Source: an uncultured Saprospiraceae bacterium (GTDB taxonomy: Bacteria > Bacteroidota > Bacteroidia > Chitinophagales > Saprospiraceae). From it: DNA of 64,000 nucleotides. Position numbers and translations under genes: made by a program. Shown here piece after piece: positions 18,175 through 25,885 of the stretch. Each line of letters begins with the position of its first letter. Position 1 is the first letter of the stretch. The notes under the pieces were generated by a model. The model saw only the letters and a program-made list of their open reading frames with translations. It was not told the DNA's origin and made no database searches. The stretch is taken from positions 1 to 64,000 of the forward strand of contig CALMSO010000072.1 in assembly GCA_937872385.1 (NCBI GenBank). The letters are read 5' to 3'.

Positions 18175-19158
18175 ATGATGTCATTACGCGCTCTTTTTCG
18201 CAAAAACACTGGCTGGCTGCGCAGCCTAAAGCTGTCTTATGTCATTAATAACCTGCTGAGTACAAAGCAGTTGCAGCACAATAGACCATTGTACAAAAAA
18301 TACGGCTTGCGCAAAAGTATTTACGCACCTATCGGGAGCCAAGACTTCCCCAAGCCGAGCGCCGATATACCCTGGCTCGACCAGCCAGACGCCAAAAAAA
18401 AGTTGCGTGCTCACCCGGAGTTCGGAAAATTTTCGGTGGCTACGCAGCAGCAATTAGCACAGTTTATTGAGCGAGGTTATATGATCTTAGAAGGTTTTTT
18501 CGACGAAGCAGCGGTAGCACTTTTAAATGCCAACATCGAGCAGTTATTGCAAAAAGGCGCATTGGATTTCAATTATACCGGTCGGAAAATTGTGGAGTCG
18601 TTTCGCGTTTCTGAGGTAGCCAATCGTTTTTTTCGCCATCCAGAATTATTACATTTGCTCAGCTTTATATTAGGCAAAAAAGTTATTCCATTTCAAACCA
18701 TCAATTTCTTGGAAGGCAGCGAACAGCGCGCACATGTTGACTTCATACACATGACCACCGAGCCGCGCGGCTACCTCATTGCCGCTTGGATGGCGCTGGA
18801 AGATTGCCATGCCGACAACGGGCCGCTATTTTACTACCCGGGTAGTCATCGCCTGCCTTACACCCTGAGTTCAGATTACCCTTCCGGCAATACCAAATGG
18901 ACCATCGGTGCCGAGAGCAATCGGCATTATGAGGATAAAATTGAGGCCATTATTCAACAACAAGGCTTGCAAAAACAGCATTTTCATGCCCAAAAAGGCG
19001 ATGTGCTCATTTGGCACGCCAATCTGATACATGGTGGCGAAGCCATTCGCCGGGCAGGTGCTACGCGCAAGAGCATGGTGGCGCATTATTTTGCTGAAGA
19101 GGTCATTTGTTATCACGAAATATCGCAGCGTCCGGCATTATTGGAAATAAACAGTTGA
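18175..19158 (+). CDS. phytanoyl-CoA dioxygenase (PhyH) family protein
   Basis: A 327-residue Fe(II)/2-oxoglutarate-dependent oxygenase of the PhyH family. The facial triad is visible: His-x-Asp in AHVDFIHM near residue 184 and the distal His in LIHGGEAI near 285, followed after about 9 residues by an Arg in a TRKSMVAHYF strand that would bind 2-oxoglutarate. The GPLFYYPGSHR segment is typical of the family. A ~90-residue N-terminal extension precedes the core. Members hydroxylate diverse small molecules, so the substrate cannot be named. It is followed by moaC, transcribed in the same direction, with no metabolic link apparent. The ATG at 18178 is an equivalent start. Confidence 0.88.
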   Translation: MMSLRALFRKNTGWLRSLKLSYVINNLLSTKQLQHNRPLYKKYGLRKSIYAPIGSQDFPKPSADIPWLDQPDAKKKLRAHPEFGKFSVATQQQLAQFIERGYMILEGFFDEAAVALLNANIEQLLQKGALDFNYTGRKIVESFRVSEVANRFFRHPELLHLLSFILGKKVIPFQTINFLEGSEQRAHVDFIHMTTEPRGYLIAAWMALEDCHADNGPLFYYPGSHRLPYTLSSDYPSGNTKWTIGAESNRHYEDKIEAIIQQQGLQKQHFHAQKGDVLIWHANLIHGGEAIRRAGATRKSMVAHYFAEEVICYHEISQRPALLEINS

Positions 19159-19242
19159 CAGCTAAGTACTGTCGCATTTTCTATACTTATATGTTTGACA
19201 ACCAAATTTTTATATATACATTTTATAAAAACACAAAGCAGC

Positions 19243-19722
19243 ATGGCTGATAAATTCACACATATAACGGCAGCCGGCAACCCCGCCATGGTGGATGTAG
19301 GCGAGAAGCCCGCCACGCGACGTACGGCCCGGGCCCGCAGCATTGTGATGCTCAATGAAGCAGTACTTCAGCTTTTGGAGCAGGATGAAATTCAGACGCA
19401 GAAAGGCCCCGTTTTTCAGACGGCGATTATTGCCGGCGTAATGGCCGCCAAGAAAACGGGCGAATTGATTCCGCTTTGCCATCCCATTGGGTTAGACAAT
19501 TGCCAGATTGACATTCACATCAACGAGGCACGCGAAGTAGTGATTGATTGTATCGCCAGCGTCACTGCCAAAACCGGCATCGAAATGGAAGCCATGGTAG
19601 GCGCCAGCCTCGCCGCACTTACCGTGTATGATATGTGCAAGGCTTTTTCGCACGACATTGTCATCCGGGAAACCAAACTCATGGAGAAAACTGGCGGCAA
19701 ACGCGACTTTCGACGCACCTGA
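19243..19722 (+). CDS. moaC: cyclic pyranopterin monophosphate synthase MoaC
   Basis: MoaC forms cyclic pyranopterin monophosphate with MoaA in the first stage of molybdenum cofactor synthesis. The 159 residues match the family. Visible motifs are NPAMVDVGEKPATRRTARA at the start, IPLCHPIGLDN in the middle, and the C-terminal VTAKTGIEMEAMVGASLAAL with the catalytic Lys, then YDMCKAF. The start at 19243 (MADKFTHI) was preferred over an in-frame TTG at 19195. moaA, moaD and moaE are not nearby; moeA is 16 kb upstream. The following gene begins about 56 bases after its stop. Confidence 0.95.
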   Translation: MADKFTHITAAGNPAMVDVGEKPATRRTARARSIVMLNEAVLQLLEQDEIQTQKGPVFQTAIIAGVMAAKKTGELIPLCHPIGLDNCQIDIHINEAREVVIDCIASVTAKTGIEMEAMVGASLAALTVYDMCKAFSHDIVIRETKLMEKTGGKRDFRRT

Positions 19723-19726
19723 CCAA

Positions 19727-19759
19727 TTGGGCAACAAATACCGCTTTTTTGTACATTTG
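19727..19759 (+). promoter_or_regulatory. candidate promoter for the FG-GAP protein
   Basis: TTG at 19727-19729 and TACATTTG at 19752-19759 (consensus TAnnTTTG) are separated by 22 bases, close to the Bacteroidota spacing of 19-21. The predicted start of transcription lies about 10-15 bases before the ATG at 19779. Confidence 0.5.
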
Positions 19760-19778
19760 TAATAAAATGTATTGCAAT

Positions 19779-21539
19779 ATGCCCAAAAACTTGCTGCTCC
19801 TACTATTGTTGTTGCTGTTGGCCGCTTCGGCCAATGCCCAAATGAAGCGCGCCATTGTAGAAGAAAACTACCGCATTCGAGTAGAAACTACCGACTGGCC
19901 CGACGTACTCACCCCCCGCGAAGATGGCTTTGCGCAATTGCCCGGCTTTCCGAAAGCAACCGTGGCGCATCCTACTTTCAAAAACTTTCGCAATGTGACC
20001 TTAGCCGACCTCACCGGCGACGGCGCTGAGGAAATCCTCTGGGCTACCAATCGTACGCTGTTTGTTTATACCGCCAATGGACTGCTGTGGTCGAAAGCAC
20101 TTACCGGCGTGGCTATCTATCCGCCCTCGGTAGCCGACCTGAATGGCGACGGGCAGCTTGAAATTGTACAACTCACCGGCGGGCAAAACGAGCAGGGCCG
20201 CATCTATGCGCTCAATCACCTCGGCGAAGACCTACCCGGCTGGCCACTCAATTTCAATAACAACTGGATGCTCTCGGCCGCTGCTCTTGCCGACCTTGAC
20301 GGCGATGGTCAATTGGAAATTCTGGCCGCAGAGCGCCGCCCGCCCGGCGGCCGTTTGCATGTATTGCGTTGGAATGGCGCGGCTTTCAGTCCTGATTTTC
20401 CGGTGGACTTTGAGCGGACGCCCGCAATCACGCCTTCGGTAGGCGACTTGGACGCCGACGGCGAGCCGGAGATTGTCATTGCCACTACCGAATCGTTTTA
20501 TATTTTGAATTTGCAAGGGCAGATCAAAACCGAAATCAGTAACCCCGAAGGGCAAAGGTACAGCTACCAATCGCCGGTGCTGGTAGATTTGGATCAGGAT
20601 GGACACTTAGAAATCGTGGGAGCTACGCATGGCAATGCTCCGCAGTTTTTTGTACTCAATGCCGATGGAACCTTCCGCGCCGGCTGGCCGCTGCCTGTAC
20701 CCGGCAATTTCTGGACCTTCACTACCCCTGCCGTGATAGAATCGGCGGACGAAGGGGCATACACTATTTTGATGAGCCGCCGCCTCGGCCTCGGGCCCGA
20801 TGACATGCTCTATGGCTGGGATGCAGATGCGCGCTTGCGCAATGGGTTTCCGATAGCGGAAATGGAAGGCAACGAGGGGCTGATCACCGTAGCAGATGTG
20901 GACGGCGACGGACAAATGGAGGTACTTTTCGGTAGTACGCTGCAAGGCACACTGGGGCAGGGCTTTATACATGCTTATAAACTTGATGGCAGCGGCCGGG
21001 TGGCAGGTTTTCCCTTGCGCCCGCGCGGCTGGACGACGGTCAATGGAGCCAATATCGGTGATGTAAATGGCGATGGCAAAATGAACCTCGTGGCGCTCTC
21101 TTACACCCAAAACTTCGGGCAAGGAGTTGATTCTGTGTATCTTAACGTCTATAACCTCGATGTGCCCTACGCCCCAGACCGGGTAGCCTGGAGTACTTAC
21201 AAAGGCGATAACACCCGCAGCGGACTCCTGACCACGCCACTGAGTACCTCTACGCACGCACAGACCATCCCCGCGCAGACGCTGCGCCTCAGGCCCTTGC
21301 ACAATCCGGTAGGTGACGAAGGCACCACGCTGTTGCTTAGCTTGTCGCAACAGGAGACCTTGCGCATAGACCTCTACGACGCTACCGGACGCTCGGTACA
21401 AACGGTATTTCAAGGAGAAATGCCAGCAGGCGAGCAAAATGTAATGTGCCGCATGGCGGGGCTACCGGCAGGTATCTATTGGCTACGGGCGCTGACGCAA
21501 AGGGGTGGATTGCAAACGGTAACATTGGTAAAGCATTAA
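19779..21539 (+). CDS. FG-GAP repeat protein with T9SS type A sorting domain
   Basis: A 586-residue secreted protein. The signal peptide is a run of ten leucines followed by AASANAQ. The body contains at least seven FG-GAP/VCBS calcium-binding repeats (DLTGDGAEE, DLNGDGQLE, DLDGDGQLE, DLDADGEPE, DLDQDGHLE, DVDGDGQME, DVNGDGKMN), which should form an integrin-like seven-bladed propeller. The last ~80 residues are a T9SS type A sorting domain with HNPVGDEG, IDLYDATGRSV and LPAGIYWLRA. Likely a surface or extracellular adhesion-type protein. The ATG at 19767 is an alternative start two codons from this one in effect. A plausible promoter lies just upstream. Confidence 0.9.
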   Translation: MPKNLLLLLLLLLLAASANAQMKRAIVEENYRIRVETTDWPDVLTPREDGFAQLPGFPKATVAHPTFKNFRNVTLADLTGDGAEEILWATNRTLFVYTANGLLWSKALTGVAIYPPSVADLNGDGQLEIVQLTGGQNEQGRIYALNHLGEDLPGWPLNFNNNWMLSAAALADLDGDGQLEILAAERRPPGGRLHVLRWNGAAFSPDFPVDFERTPAITPSVGDLDADGEPEIVIATTESFYILNLQGQIKTEISNPEGQRYSYQSPVLVDLDQDGHLEIVGATHGNAPQFFVLNADGTFRAGWPLPVPGNFWTFTTPAVIESADEGAYTILMSRRLGLGPDDMLYGWDADARLRNGFPIAEMEGNEGLITVADVDGDGQMEVLFGSTLQGTLGQGFIHAYKLDGSGRVAGFPLRPRGWTTVNGANIGDVNGDGKMNLVALSYTQNFGQGVDSVYLNVYNLDVPYAPDRVAWSTYKGDNTRSGLLTTPLSTSTHAQTIPAQTLRLRPLHNPVGDEGTTLLLSLSQQETLRIDLYDATGRSVQTVFQGEMPAGEQNVMCRMAGLPAGIYWLRALTQRGGLQTVTLVKH

Positions 21540-21635
21540 TACGATGCAGAATTTCTTAAAACATTGAAAAACAATACTTTAAAAACAAACAAGTGCATAA
21601 TTTTTGGCGAAAAGCTGTGTGTAGGGTATTATCAT

Positions 21636-21667
21636 AAAAAAGGACAGCAGAACCACTTCTACTGCCC
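21636..21667 (-). terminator. rho-independent terminator after the ECF sigma gene
   Basis: On the minus strand an 11-bp stem (GGGCAGTAGAA with TTCTGCTGTCC, including G-U pairs) with a 4-base loop GTGG is followed by six T. It lies about 80 bases past the sigma factor stop codon. Confidence 0.8.
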
Positions 21668-21744
21668 ATCACCTGTTTATTCAATTTCACCATTTAAATC
21701 ATATATTTGAATACGAGGAAGGGAGGTACAAACTGCCCCCATCA

Positions 21745-22287
21745 TTACTCCAACATATCCTCTGTTTGTGCAGCACCGATGTGCTCATAGCGACTCGCAA
21801 TAAGCTCCTTCAACTCCTTGCGGGCGAAGAAAATACGGCTTTTCACCGTGCCGAGTGGCAAGTCGAGATAGTCGGCAATTTCTTGGTATTTGAAACCCTG
21901 ATAGTGCATCAGGAAAGGTATTTTAATGCTGTCGTCCAACCCTTCAATCATACCGGTCAACTCTTTCATCAAGATGTTGGCCTCGCCGCGATTGTCAATG
22001 GCTACACTACCCGAATTAAGGTAGTACAAATTGTCGGTCGAGTCCATGATAGTATTAGCCTTGGCCTTCTTCCGATAATTATTAATGAAAATATTTTTCA
22101 TAATGGTGAACAACCATGCCTTGAAGTTGGTGCCCGGCGAAAATTTATCACGATTGGTGATTGCCCGGTAGGCCGTCTCCTGAAACAAGTCCTTGGCATC
22201 TTCCACATTCTTGGTCAGGTTATAAGCGAAAGCATTGAGCAATCCAGACATTTCGTCCAATCTTGTATTGAATTCCAGATGAGACAT
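21745..22287 (-). CDS. RNA polymerase sigma factor, ECF (sigma-70) family
   Basis: A 180-residue ECF sigma factor. Region 2 has LLNAFAYNLTKNVEDAKDLFQETAYRA and NFKAWLFTIMKNIFINNYRKK (about residues 16-80), and region 4 has IPFLMHYQGFKYQEIADYLDLPLGTVKSRIFFARKEL (about 122-160) with the helix-turn-helix. No anti-sigma gene is adjacent; it stands alone between a minus-strand LptF/G gene and convergent FG-GAP protein. It is thus likely one of the widely conserved Bacteroidota ECF factors controlled transcriptionally or by stress rather than by a linked anti-sigma. It has the best promoter in the window (22345-22376) and a clear terminator, so it is a single-gene transcript. Confidence 0.93.
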   Translation of the reverse strand: MSHLEFNTRLDEMSGLLNAFAYNLTKNVEDAKDLFQETAYRAITNRDKFSPGTNFKAWLFTIMKNIFINNYRKKAKANTIMDSTDNLYYLNSGSVAIDNRGEANILMKELTGMIEGLDDSIKIPFLMHYQGFKYQEIADYLDLPLGTVKSRIFFARKELKELIASRYEHIGAAQTEDMLE

Positions 22288-22344
22288 CGCTTTGTGTTTT
22301 TATTTTGTTTAACTTTTGAGTAACCTCTCGTTCTTTTGTTGAAT

Positions 22345-22376
22345 CAAAATTACGAAACAGTTAAACAAAAACCAAA
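22345..22376 (-). promoter_or_regulatory. consensus Bacteroidota promoter of the ECF sigma gene
   Basis: On the minus strand TTTG (22376-22373), a 20-base spacer and TAATTTTG (22352-22345) match TTTG-N19-21-TAnnTTTG exactly. Transcription should start near 22338, leaving a leader of about 50 bases. Confidence 0.8.
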
Positions 22377-22580
22377 TCTTCTTTGACCGTTTTTGGGAAT
22401 TTGTCTGAAAAAGAGAATGATGTTTTTTGTCTTTTTTGTTATAAATATTTGAAAATCAATTATAAACAATGAAATGTTAATGAAATCTTAAATAATTTTA
22501 TTTTCAGTAAAATTTGAAAGTTTTGAAAAATCAATGACTACGCCCTGGACAAAGGCGTGCCGAAAAGGCAAGTTGGGCGC
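22377..22580. other. AT-rich spacer, no gene seen
   Basis: The region between the sigma promoter and the LptF/G stop codon is very AT-rich and holds no supportable reading frame. No strong terminator hairpin was found for the LptF/G gene. Confidence 0.4.
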
Positions 22581-23681
22581 TTACTTTTGTGCGTTGGCGA
22601 CGAGATAAATGGCGATGAATGAAAAAATCAGGTTGGGCATCCAGATACCGACAATGGGCGGCACAATCTGGCCAGTAGCGAAGACAATGGAAAAGCGGGC
22701 GAGGAAGACAAAAATAGCCCCCAGCCCAATGCCGATAGCCAATTGCAGCCCAATGCCCCCGCGCACCTTGCGCGAAGCAATGGACATACCGATGATGGTG
22801 AGAATGAAAATAGTGACGGCATCGGCCGTACGGCGGTAGAGTTCTACTTCGTATCTTTTGGTATTGCCTACGCCACGCTGCTTTTGCAGAGCGATGTAGC
22901 TTTTCAATTCAGAAGTGATCATCATAGAATGCTGGTCTTTGTAATCTACAAAGTCGCTGGGCCGCAGATTGAGCACCGTATCAATAGTCCTCCCGCGCCC
23001 TACGATGAGTTCTTCTTGCTCTTCGTTGAAAATGTGAATTTCGTAATTGCTCAATTGCCATTTTTCTTCGGCACCTATCCAACGCCCGGACTCAGCCTTG
23101 AGCAAGGAAGTAAGGCGTTGATTTTCAAAGTGTTCTATTCGAAAATTGCGGGCAGTGGTATCGCGTGGGCGAAAGAACTCAATAAACACTTTGGTTTCGG
23201 GCGAGAGGAAGAGATGCACGTTTTGAGTTTGGCCCTTATTGGCATTTTTATCAATGTAAGTATAGACCACTTTCAGCATCGTTTTATTGCCCATTGGCAC
23301 GACGTAATGGTTGCCTGCGAGGTTCATCAAGGCAATTAGCACTGCGCCGACCATGTAAGGCCGCATGAAGCGCCGATAGCTCACGCCGGCATTAAAAATG
23401 GAAATAATTTCCGAATTGGAGGCCATACGCGAGGTAAAAAAAATAACGGCAATAAGCGTAAATAGTGGCCACAATAAGCTGGCAATGAATAAAATAAAAT
23501 TAGGATAATATTCTAATAAGATTTCGCGGGCGGTGATTGGCTCATCGAGAAATTTTTGCACCTTTTCACTGAAATCAATGACCACGGCAATCATCGTGAA
23601 GATAAGTACCGTAAAAAAAAAGGTCGTCAGAAACTTCCGCAAAATATAGCGGTCGAGCGTTTTGAGCATTTTTTTATTCAT
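22581..23681 (-). CDS. LptF/LptG family lipopolysaccharide export permease
   Basis: A 366-residue inner-membrane permease of the YjgP/YjgQ (LptF/LptG) family, which with LptB extracts lipopolysaccharide for transport to the outer membrane. The N-terminal MLKTLDRYILRKFLTTFFFTVLIF segment, two further membrane helices up to residue ~120, a large periplasmic beta-jellyroll region (about 130-270) and three C-terminal helices (from TIFILTIIGMSIASRKVRGG) give the usual 6-helix plan. The RKVRGGIGLQLAIGI motif is characteristic. The partner permease and lptB are not in the window. Start at 23681 or the ATG four codons later are both possible. Confidence 0.9.
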   Translation of the reverse strand: MNKKMLKTLDRYILRKFLTTFFFTVLIFTMIAVVIDFSEKVQKFLDEPITAREILLEYYPNFILFIASLLWPLFTLIAVIFFTSRMASNSEIISIFNAGVSYRRFMRPYMVGAVLIALMNLAGNHYVVPMGNKTMLKVVYTYIDKNANKGQTQNVHLFLSPETKVFIEFFRPRDTTARNFRIEHFENQRLTSLLKAESGRWIGAEEKWQLSNYEIHIFNEEQEELIVGRGRTIDTVLNLRPSDFVDYKDQHSMMITSELKSYIALQKQRGVGNTKRYEVELYRRTADAVTIFILTIIGMSIASRKVRGGIGLQLAIGIGLGAIFVFLARFSIVFATGQIVPPIVGIWMPNLIFSFIAIYLVANAQK

Positions 23682-23712
23682 CGCATCCTACATATAGCGC
23701 TCTTGCGAAATG

Positions 23713-24567
23713 CTAATACCGCATCCCGCGCAGGTATTGATGGCTGATGGCAATGCTTTCGAGCGGCGCATGGTTCTTGCAAACGTCTTGCTCCACGTAG
23801 AAATGCTTCATGCCCGCCTTGCGCGCTGCTTTAAAGATGGGTTGCCAGTCAATGGTGCCGTTGCCGACTTCGGTAAAAAAGCGATCGGGCGTATCGTCCA
23901 TGTCCTTCACATGCCAGAGCGGGAAGCGCCCCGGATGCTGGTTGAAGTAAGCTAAAGGGTCTTTGCCCGCTTTGATAATCCAGTACAGGTCGAGTTCCAT
24001 TTTCAGGAGTTTCGGATCGCAGTCGCGCAGCAACAAATCGTAAGGAATTTCACCATCTAATTCAAAAAACTCGAAGTCGTGATTGTGGTAAGCTAATTGC
24101 AACCCGGCCTTACGCGCCACTTCTCCGCCTCGGTTGAGGGCTTCGGCTAAGCGCTTGTACTGGTCAATGGTTTTGCGCTCCGACTCCGGAAGCCAGGGGA
24201 ATACAATATACTTTTGCCCCAGCGTAGCAGCATCGGCGACGGTGGCTTCCCAGTCGTTGAGCAGGCGGTCGGGGCTGATGTGGCCGCTGTTGGTCGTTAG
24301 CCCTAAGTCATTGAGCAAACGTTTGAAAGCCAATGGCTCCATGCCGTAGAATTTGCGATTTTGGTAGCCGGCCAGCTCCACATCCTGGTAGCCAATGCGC
24401 GCCACTTGCCGCAGGGTACCAACGGGATCCTTGGCCATATCATCGCGTACGGTGTATAACTGTACTCCCATTTTACCTATTTTTTTCAAAGCTGCGAAAG
24501 CCGCCGGAAAGGACAGTGCTCCTACTGCTGCTACGGCAGTTGTCTGGATAAAGTTGCGTCGTTTCAT
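23713..24567 (-). CDS. exported sugar phosphate isomerase/epimerase-like TIM-barrel protein
   Basis: A 284-residue xylose isomerase-like TIM-barrel protein. The N-terminus MKRRNFIQTTAVAAVGALSFPAAFA resembles a Tat-type signal (RR followed by F and a hydrophobic stretch), as is usual for this Bacteroidota group. Barrel segments include KMGVQLYTVRDDM, GYQDVELAGY, a LAYHNHDFEF strand with metal-ligand His and Glu, KMELDLYWIIKAG, PLWHVKDMD and FYVEQD. The substrate is unknown; relatives act on inositol or keto-sugars. Start at 24567 places the twin-Arg signal at the N-terminus. It is separated by about 30 bases from the LptF/G gene, which may be co-transcribed. Confidence 0.85.
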   Translation of the reverse strand: MKRRNFIQTTAVAAVGALSFPAAFAALKKIGKMGVQLYTVRDDMAKDPVGTLRQVARIGYQDVELAGYQNRKFYGMEPLAFKRLLNDLGLTTNSGHISPDRLLNDWEATVADAATLGQKYIVFPWLPESERKTIDQYKRLAEALNRGGEVARKAGLQLAYHNHDFEFFELDGEIPYDLLLRDCDPKLLKMELDLYWIIKAGKDPLAYFNQHPGRFPLWHVKDMDDTPDRFFTEVGNGTIDWQPIFKAARKAGMKHFYVEQDVCKNHAPLESIAISHQYLRGMRY

Positions 24568-24630
24568 ACTTGTAAATAATTGATTGCCAATGGTGCGCAA
24601 GCAACAAGGCAGCGTTTTTTATGATTATAA

Positions 24631-24990
24631 TTAAACCTTTTTTCGGGCTTTAAAGTATAAAATACCCAGCACAATGAGGCACAAAAACAATCCCAAAAAT
24701 TCGCGGGTGTATTCAATGTGCGGCTCCTCGGCCTTCATCGAGCCAGCAATATTGGGCATTCCCATGCGCAGCCAGTGTATAAATTCAGGCACCAGCAAAC
24801 CCAGCCAGACAATACATACAACTATACCTACCACCATCAGCCAGCGATAGTACCGCCCGAAAGCAGCAAACGCGGCCGCAGCCGCCACAAAGGCATAAAG
24901 TGCCATCCAGGGCAGCGGGTCGGGGTCGTTGTATTGTACAATAGCAAAAAGTAGAAACACCGCCGCCACTATCAGCCAGGTAATTTTCAT
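24631..24990 (-). CDS. TMEM220-like small membrane protein
   Basis: A 119-residue protein with four predicted membrane helices. FAIVQYNDPDPLPWMALY after the first helix is the hallmark of the transmembrane 220 (TMEM220) family. The later WLRMGMPNIAGSMKAEEPHIEYTREFLGLF segment is also family-like. Function is unknown. It lies 63 bases upstream of the TIM-barrel gene on the same strand and may share a transcript. It is divergent from the zinc-ribbon gene that starts at 25108. Confidence 0.8.
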   Translation of the reverse strand: MKITWLIVAAVFLLFAIVQYNDPDPLPWMALYAFVAAAAAFAAFGRYYRWLMVVGIVVCIVWLGLLVPEFIHWLRMGMPNIAGSMKAEEPHIEYTREFLGLFLCLIVLGILYFKARKKV

Positions 24991-25074
24991 AAAAATATAG
25001 TGCTACAAATTTTGGTAATAACAAAGCCCACACTGCTACCGGTAAAATTAATGAACTTTTGTGTAAAGTCTTGC

Positions 25075-25082
25075 TATTTTTG
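25075..25082 (+). promoter_or_regulatory. candidate -7 element of the zinc-ribbon membrane protein
   Basis: TATTTTTG matches TAnnTTTG and lies 25 bases before the ATG at 25108, as expected for a short leader. The -33 element is not clear. Confidence 0.4.
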
Positions 25083-25107
25083 TCTTGAATCAATTTTTAT
25101 AAGACCT

Positions 25108-25809
25108 ATGCAAGTGCAACTCAGCTGCCCAAATTGTAATGCGGTCATTCGCTCAGAAGACATCAACATAGACAAATTGGTAGCCAAATGCCATCAGTGC
25201 CACACCCTTTTTGGCTACGAAACCATGCTGCAGCAAGTAAACCGCGAGCGCACCCCTGTGGCCATGCCCGTAGGCATCATGGCTTCGAGTATGCTGAGTG
25301 CCCTGCACCTCGAAATCACTTGGCGCAAAACCTCTATGCTTGGGTTCTTCGTCTTCTTCGCCTTATTCTGGAATGGCCTGCTGATTCCTTTCATTGCCGT
25401 AGCGCTGGCACAGGGCGAGTGGATTATTATCCTTTTCATCAGCTTGCACCTATTGGTTGGGCTGGGGCTGCTTTATTACACTATCGCGCTGTTTTTCAAC
25501 AAAACCTACATCACCGTTTCCCGACAGAATATTCGCATTGAGCACAAGCCGATTCCAGTGCCTTTCTACGCCGACCGGCAGGTAACTACCAAACAGGTGC
25601 AGCAATTATACCTCGACAAATACGTGGATAGCCGTACCAACGGACGCCCTAATTTTGCCTACGAAGTACGAGCACTGCTCAATAACAAGAAGCGTGTGAG
25701 CCTTGTTAAAGGTTTGAAACAATACGAACAAGCCCGCTACATCGAGCAGGAAGTGGAGCGCTTTCTCAATATCAAGGACTACCCAGTGGAGGGCGAGTGG
25801 ATGGAGTAA
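25108..25809 (+). CDS. zinc-ribbon membrane protein of unknown function
   Basis: A 233-residue protein. It opens with a zinc ribbon of two CxxC pairs (LSCPNCN and AKCHQCHTLF). Two membrane helices follow (about residues 75-98 and 108-130, FFVFFALFWNGLLIPFIAVAL and IILFISLHLLVGLGLLYYT). The C-terminal ~100 residues are a cytoplasmic beta-rich domain with a PH-like look (FFNKTYITVSRQNIRIEHKPIP). Unrecognised beyond this layout. The start at 25108 places the zinc ribbon at the N-terminus and has a -7 promoter element upstream; an in-frame start at 25000 would overlap the divergent promoter region. Confidence 0.7.
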   Translation: MQVQLSCPNCNAVIRSEDINIDKLVAKCHQCHTLFGYETMLQQVNRERTPVAMPVGIMASSMLSALHLEITWRKTSMLGFFVFFALFWNGLLIPFIAVALAQGEWIIILFISLHLLVGLGLLYYTIALFFNKTYITVSRQNIRIEHKPIPVPFYADRQVTTKQVQQLYLDKYVDSRTNGRPNFAYEVRALLNNKKRVSLVKGLKQYEQARYIEQEVERFLNIKDYPVEGEWME

Positions 25810-25827
25810 AATGCTTTTCGCAAAACC

Positions 25828-25876
25828 GCGAACCGCGAACCGCAAACAGCAAATAGCGAACCGCGAATAGCGCACC
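25828..25876 (+). repeat. 7-copy heptamer array, degenerate
   Basis: Units GCGAACC, GCGAACC, GCAAACA, GCAAATA, GCGAACC, GCGAATA, GCGCACC lie between two convergent genes. Same family as the array at 7858 but with more C-ended variants and without the shared tail. Confidence 0.8.
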
Positions 25877-25885
25877 CCAAAACCT

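Noticed and set aside
20607..21437. 276-codon minus-strand open frame
   Set aside because: It lies antisense to the FG-GAP protein gene, which has a full signal peptide, repeats and sorting domain. The antisense translation has no recognisable family.
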